Shown here: positions 13,270-14,682 of the stretch, one piece after another
Numbering within the stretch: position 1 is the stretch's first letter
How the letters are laid out: each line of letters opens with the position of its first letter
Origin: Acidimicrobiia bacterium
GTDB lineage: Bacteria; Actinomycetota; Acidimicrobiia; Acidimicrobiales; Iamiaceae
Direction: 5' to 3'
Assembly (NCBI GenBank): GCA_019247975.1
Contig: JAFBAD010000071.1
Coordinates: 1 to 14,682, forward strand
DNA: 14,682 nt
Made by a program: the position numbers and the translations under genes
The notes under the pieces: model-generated
Databases searched by the model: none
What the model saw: only the letters and a program-made list of their open reading frames with translations
What the model was told of the DNA's origin: nothing

Positions 13270-14682
13270 TCAAGCAGGGATGGCGGGCTGCTCGAGGGAG
13301 ACGATGCGGTGGCGGTCGCCCCGGAGGGCGGCCTCGGCCCAGGCGACGACGTCGGCCTCCTGGGTGAACAGGACGACCTGACGGTGCTCGGCGACCGCCA
13401 GGAGCAGGTCGAGGATCGCCCGGGTGCGCTCGGGGTCGCAGTGCACGGTGACGTCGTCGAGGACGAGCGGGCAGGTGTCGGGCCCGTTCACGAGCCGCTC
13501 GGTCATGGCCACCCGCAGCAGCAGGTACACCTGCTCGGCGGTGCCGTGGGAGAGGAGGCCGGCCGGGTGCAGCGAGCCGTCGGCCAGGCGGACCTGGACC
13601 TCGAGGGTCTCGGGGTCGACGGTGACCTCGCGGTAGCGCCCGGCGGTGATCGACGGCAGCACCTCGCTCAGCCGATCGGCGAGGACCGGCGCGAGCGACC
13701 GGTACAGGCGGTCCTGGGCCTCGCCGAGGCAGTCGATGGTGGTGGAGAGGATCTCGTCGAGGCGCAGCACCCGGGCGAGCTCGACCTCCGCGGTCGAGAG
13801 CGCCTCGGTCGCCTCGGCGACGCTCGGCGCGTTGGCCTGCGTGACCTCCAGCGCGGCCCGGGCCTGCTGCGCCCGGTCGTGGGCGCGTCGCTCGGCCTCC
13901 ACGAGCTCGGGCAGGGGCGTGCCTGCCGCACGTACCCGCCGCAGGTCATCGTCGTCGACGCCCGCCGCGAGGTCCTCGGCGCGAGCGCGCACCTCGTCGC
14001 CGGCCGCCTCCCACTCCTCGAGCGATCGGCCCCCGCCGATCTGCTGCAGCTGCTTCCAGTCGTCGCGCCGCAGCCGCATCGCCTCGAGCCGGTCCTTGCG
14101 GGCCTCCTGCCAGGCCTGCAGCCCCTGCGCCAGGATCTCTGCATCCTCGGTCGCACCGAGCCCCAGGGCGTCCGCGGTGGAGCGCAGCTCTGCGGCGGCT
14201 CGAGCGCAGGCGTCGCGCGCCAGGGCCGAGCGCTTCTCGATCTCCTCGGCGCGCGCCACCTCGGCGCGGAGCCGGGCCCGTTCCTCCGCGTCGGCGCGAG
14301 CTCGGCGAGCCGCAGCGCGGCAGGACCCCTCGTAGGCGGCGAACCAGTCGCGCAGCGACGTGTCGGGTGTGGCGGCGGAGCCCATGCGGGCCTCGACGGC
14401 CGTGATGAGCGCGGCGGCGGACCGGCCGACCTGCTCGCGCAGGGCCAATGCGTGGGCCGCCCAGGCCCGGTGCTGCTCGGCCGCGGTGGCTGCCGCCTCG
14501 AGCGCATCGGGATCGGGCTGGAGGCCCAGCTCGGAGACCCGGATCCGCACCGGGCTCGGTGGGGCTGCGACGACCGCCGGGGCCGAGCGGTCCGCAGCGC
14601 GGTGGCGGGAGACGAGCACCGCGCCCGCCACACCGGCCAGCGCGATCACGACCCCGACGACGATCAGCCCGGCCAGCGCGGT
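13270..14682 (-). CDS. YhaN/SbcC-like AAA ATPase, C-terminal part (5' end beyond the window)
   Basis: The frame is open to the window edge, giving 470 visible C-terminal residues. They begin with a hydrophobic helix (TALAGLIVVGVVIALAGVAG and onward) ending in the basic SRHRAADR. A long Ala/Glu/Arg-rich coiled coil follows (about 13800-14550). The C-terminal ATPase half has the ABC-type signature LSHGTAEQVYLLLRVA (signature codons 13531-13557), Walker B LVLDDVTVHCDP (VLDDV at 13450-13464) and VVLFT switch region. The Walker A half must lie upstream, outside the window. A membrane segment between coiled-coil arms is a trait of YhaN-type members of the SMC/Rad50/SbcC superfamily, which usually pair with a YhaO/SbcD-like nuclease; no such partner is visible here. 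The internal GTG at 14649 is not the true start because it would cut the helix in two. Confidence 0.85.
   Translation of the reverse strand, partial: TALAGLIVVGVVIALAGVAGAVLVSRHRAADRSAPAVVAAPPSPVRIRVSELGLQPDPDALEAAATAAEQHRAWAAHALALREQVGRSAAALITAVEARMGSAATPDTSLRDWFAAYEGSCRAAARRARADAEERARLRAEVARAEEIEKRSALARDACARAAAELRSTADALGLGATEDAEILAQGLQAWQEARKDRLEAMRLRRDDWKQLQQIGGGRSLEEWEAAGDEVRARAEDLAAGVDDDDLRRVRAAGTPLPELVEAERRAHDRAQQARAALEVTQANAPSVAEATEALSTAEVELARVLRLDEILSTTIDCLGEAQDRLYRSLAPVLADRLSEVLPSITAGRYREVTVDPETLEVQVRLADGSLHPAGLLSHGTAEQVYLLLRVAMTERLVNGPDTCPLVLDDVTVHCDPERTRAILDLLLAVAEHRQVVLFTQEADVVAWAEAALRGDRHRIVSLEQPAIPA

Noticed and set aside
1..14682. CRISPR array, insertion sequence, phage or toxin-antitoxin genes
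   Set aside because: I looked for regularly spaced repeats, terminal inverted repeats with a transposase, integrase motifs and small paired genes, and saw none.

Overview
The window is GC-rich chromosomal DNA from a bacterium, most likely an actinomycete. The evidence is the high-GC codon use with long antisense open frames, GTG starts, TANNNT-type -10 boxes placed directly before start codons (leaderless genes), a DivIVA-type coiled-coil protein, and the tRNA-Ser / SRP RNA / dnaX / ybaB / recR order. The ethylmalonyl-CoA genes and the sequence style would fit class Acidimicrobiia, but that placement is inference. No insertion sequence, phage gene, CRISPR array or clear sign of recent transfer is visible.

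Layout. 1-306 holds two divergent RNA genes, tRNA-Ser(GGA) on the minus strand and the small SRP (4.5S-type) RNA on the plus strand. 307-3076 is a replication/repair operon (dnaX, ybaB, recR) with overlapping stop and start codons. 3077-3278 is a non-coding gap with hairpins and a short direct repeat. 3279-5199 holds an overlapping pair: a four-helix membrane protein and a membrane-anchored protein with an internally duplicated extracytoplasmic domain; neither has a known function. A GC hairpin separates these from the minus-strand thiolase (5224-6408). A second minus-strand unit (6524-7990) encodes a DivIVA-type coiled-coil protein followed by a PIN/NYN-like protein and ends in a long hairpin that includes the stop codon.

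A plus-strand operon (8121-12290) then encodes crotonyl-CoA carboxylase/reductase, ethylmalonyl/methylmalonyl-CoA epimerase, and an ABC exporter (permease plus ATPase). All joins are very tight, and the first gene looks leaderless. A short-chain dehydrogenase (12294-13229) and the C-terminal part of a membrane-anchored YhaN/SbcC-like ATPase (13270 to the window end) are on the minus strand.

How the genes work together. Thiolase, Ccr and epimerase catalyse the entry, carboxylation and epimerisation steps of the ethylmalonyl-CoA pathway (acetyl-CoA assimilation, or supply of ethylmalonyl-CoA); the epimerase also serves propionyl-CoA metabolism. The intermediate reductase, crotonase and mutase are not in this window. 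The mixture of a polarity-type coiled-coil gene with epimerase, thiolase and an ABC transporter may be conserved actinobacterial synteny. Most of the window is core metabolism and housekeeping. The least understood parts are the 141-aa/508-aa membrane pair, the PIN-like protein with an apparently incomplete acidic site, the exporter fused into the ccr operon, and the YhaN-like ATPase.
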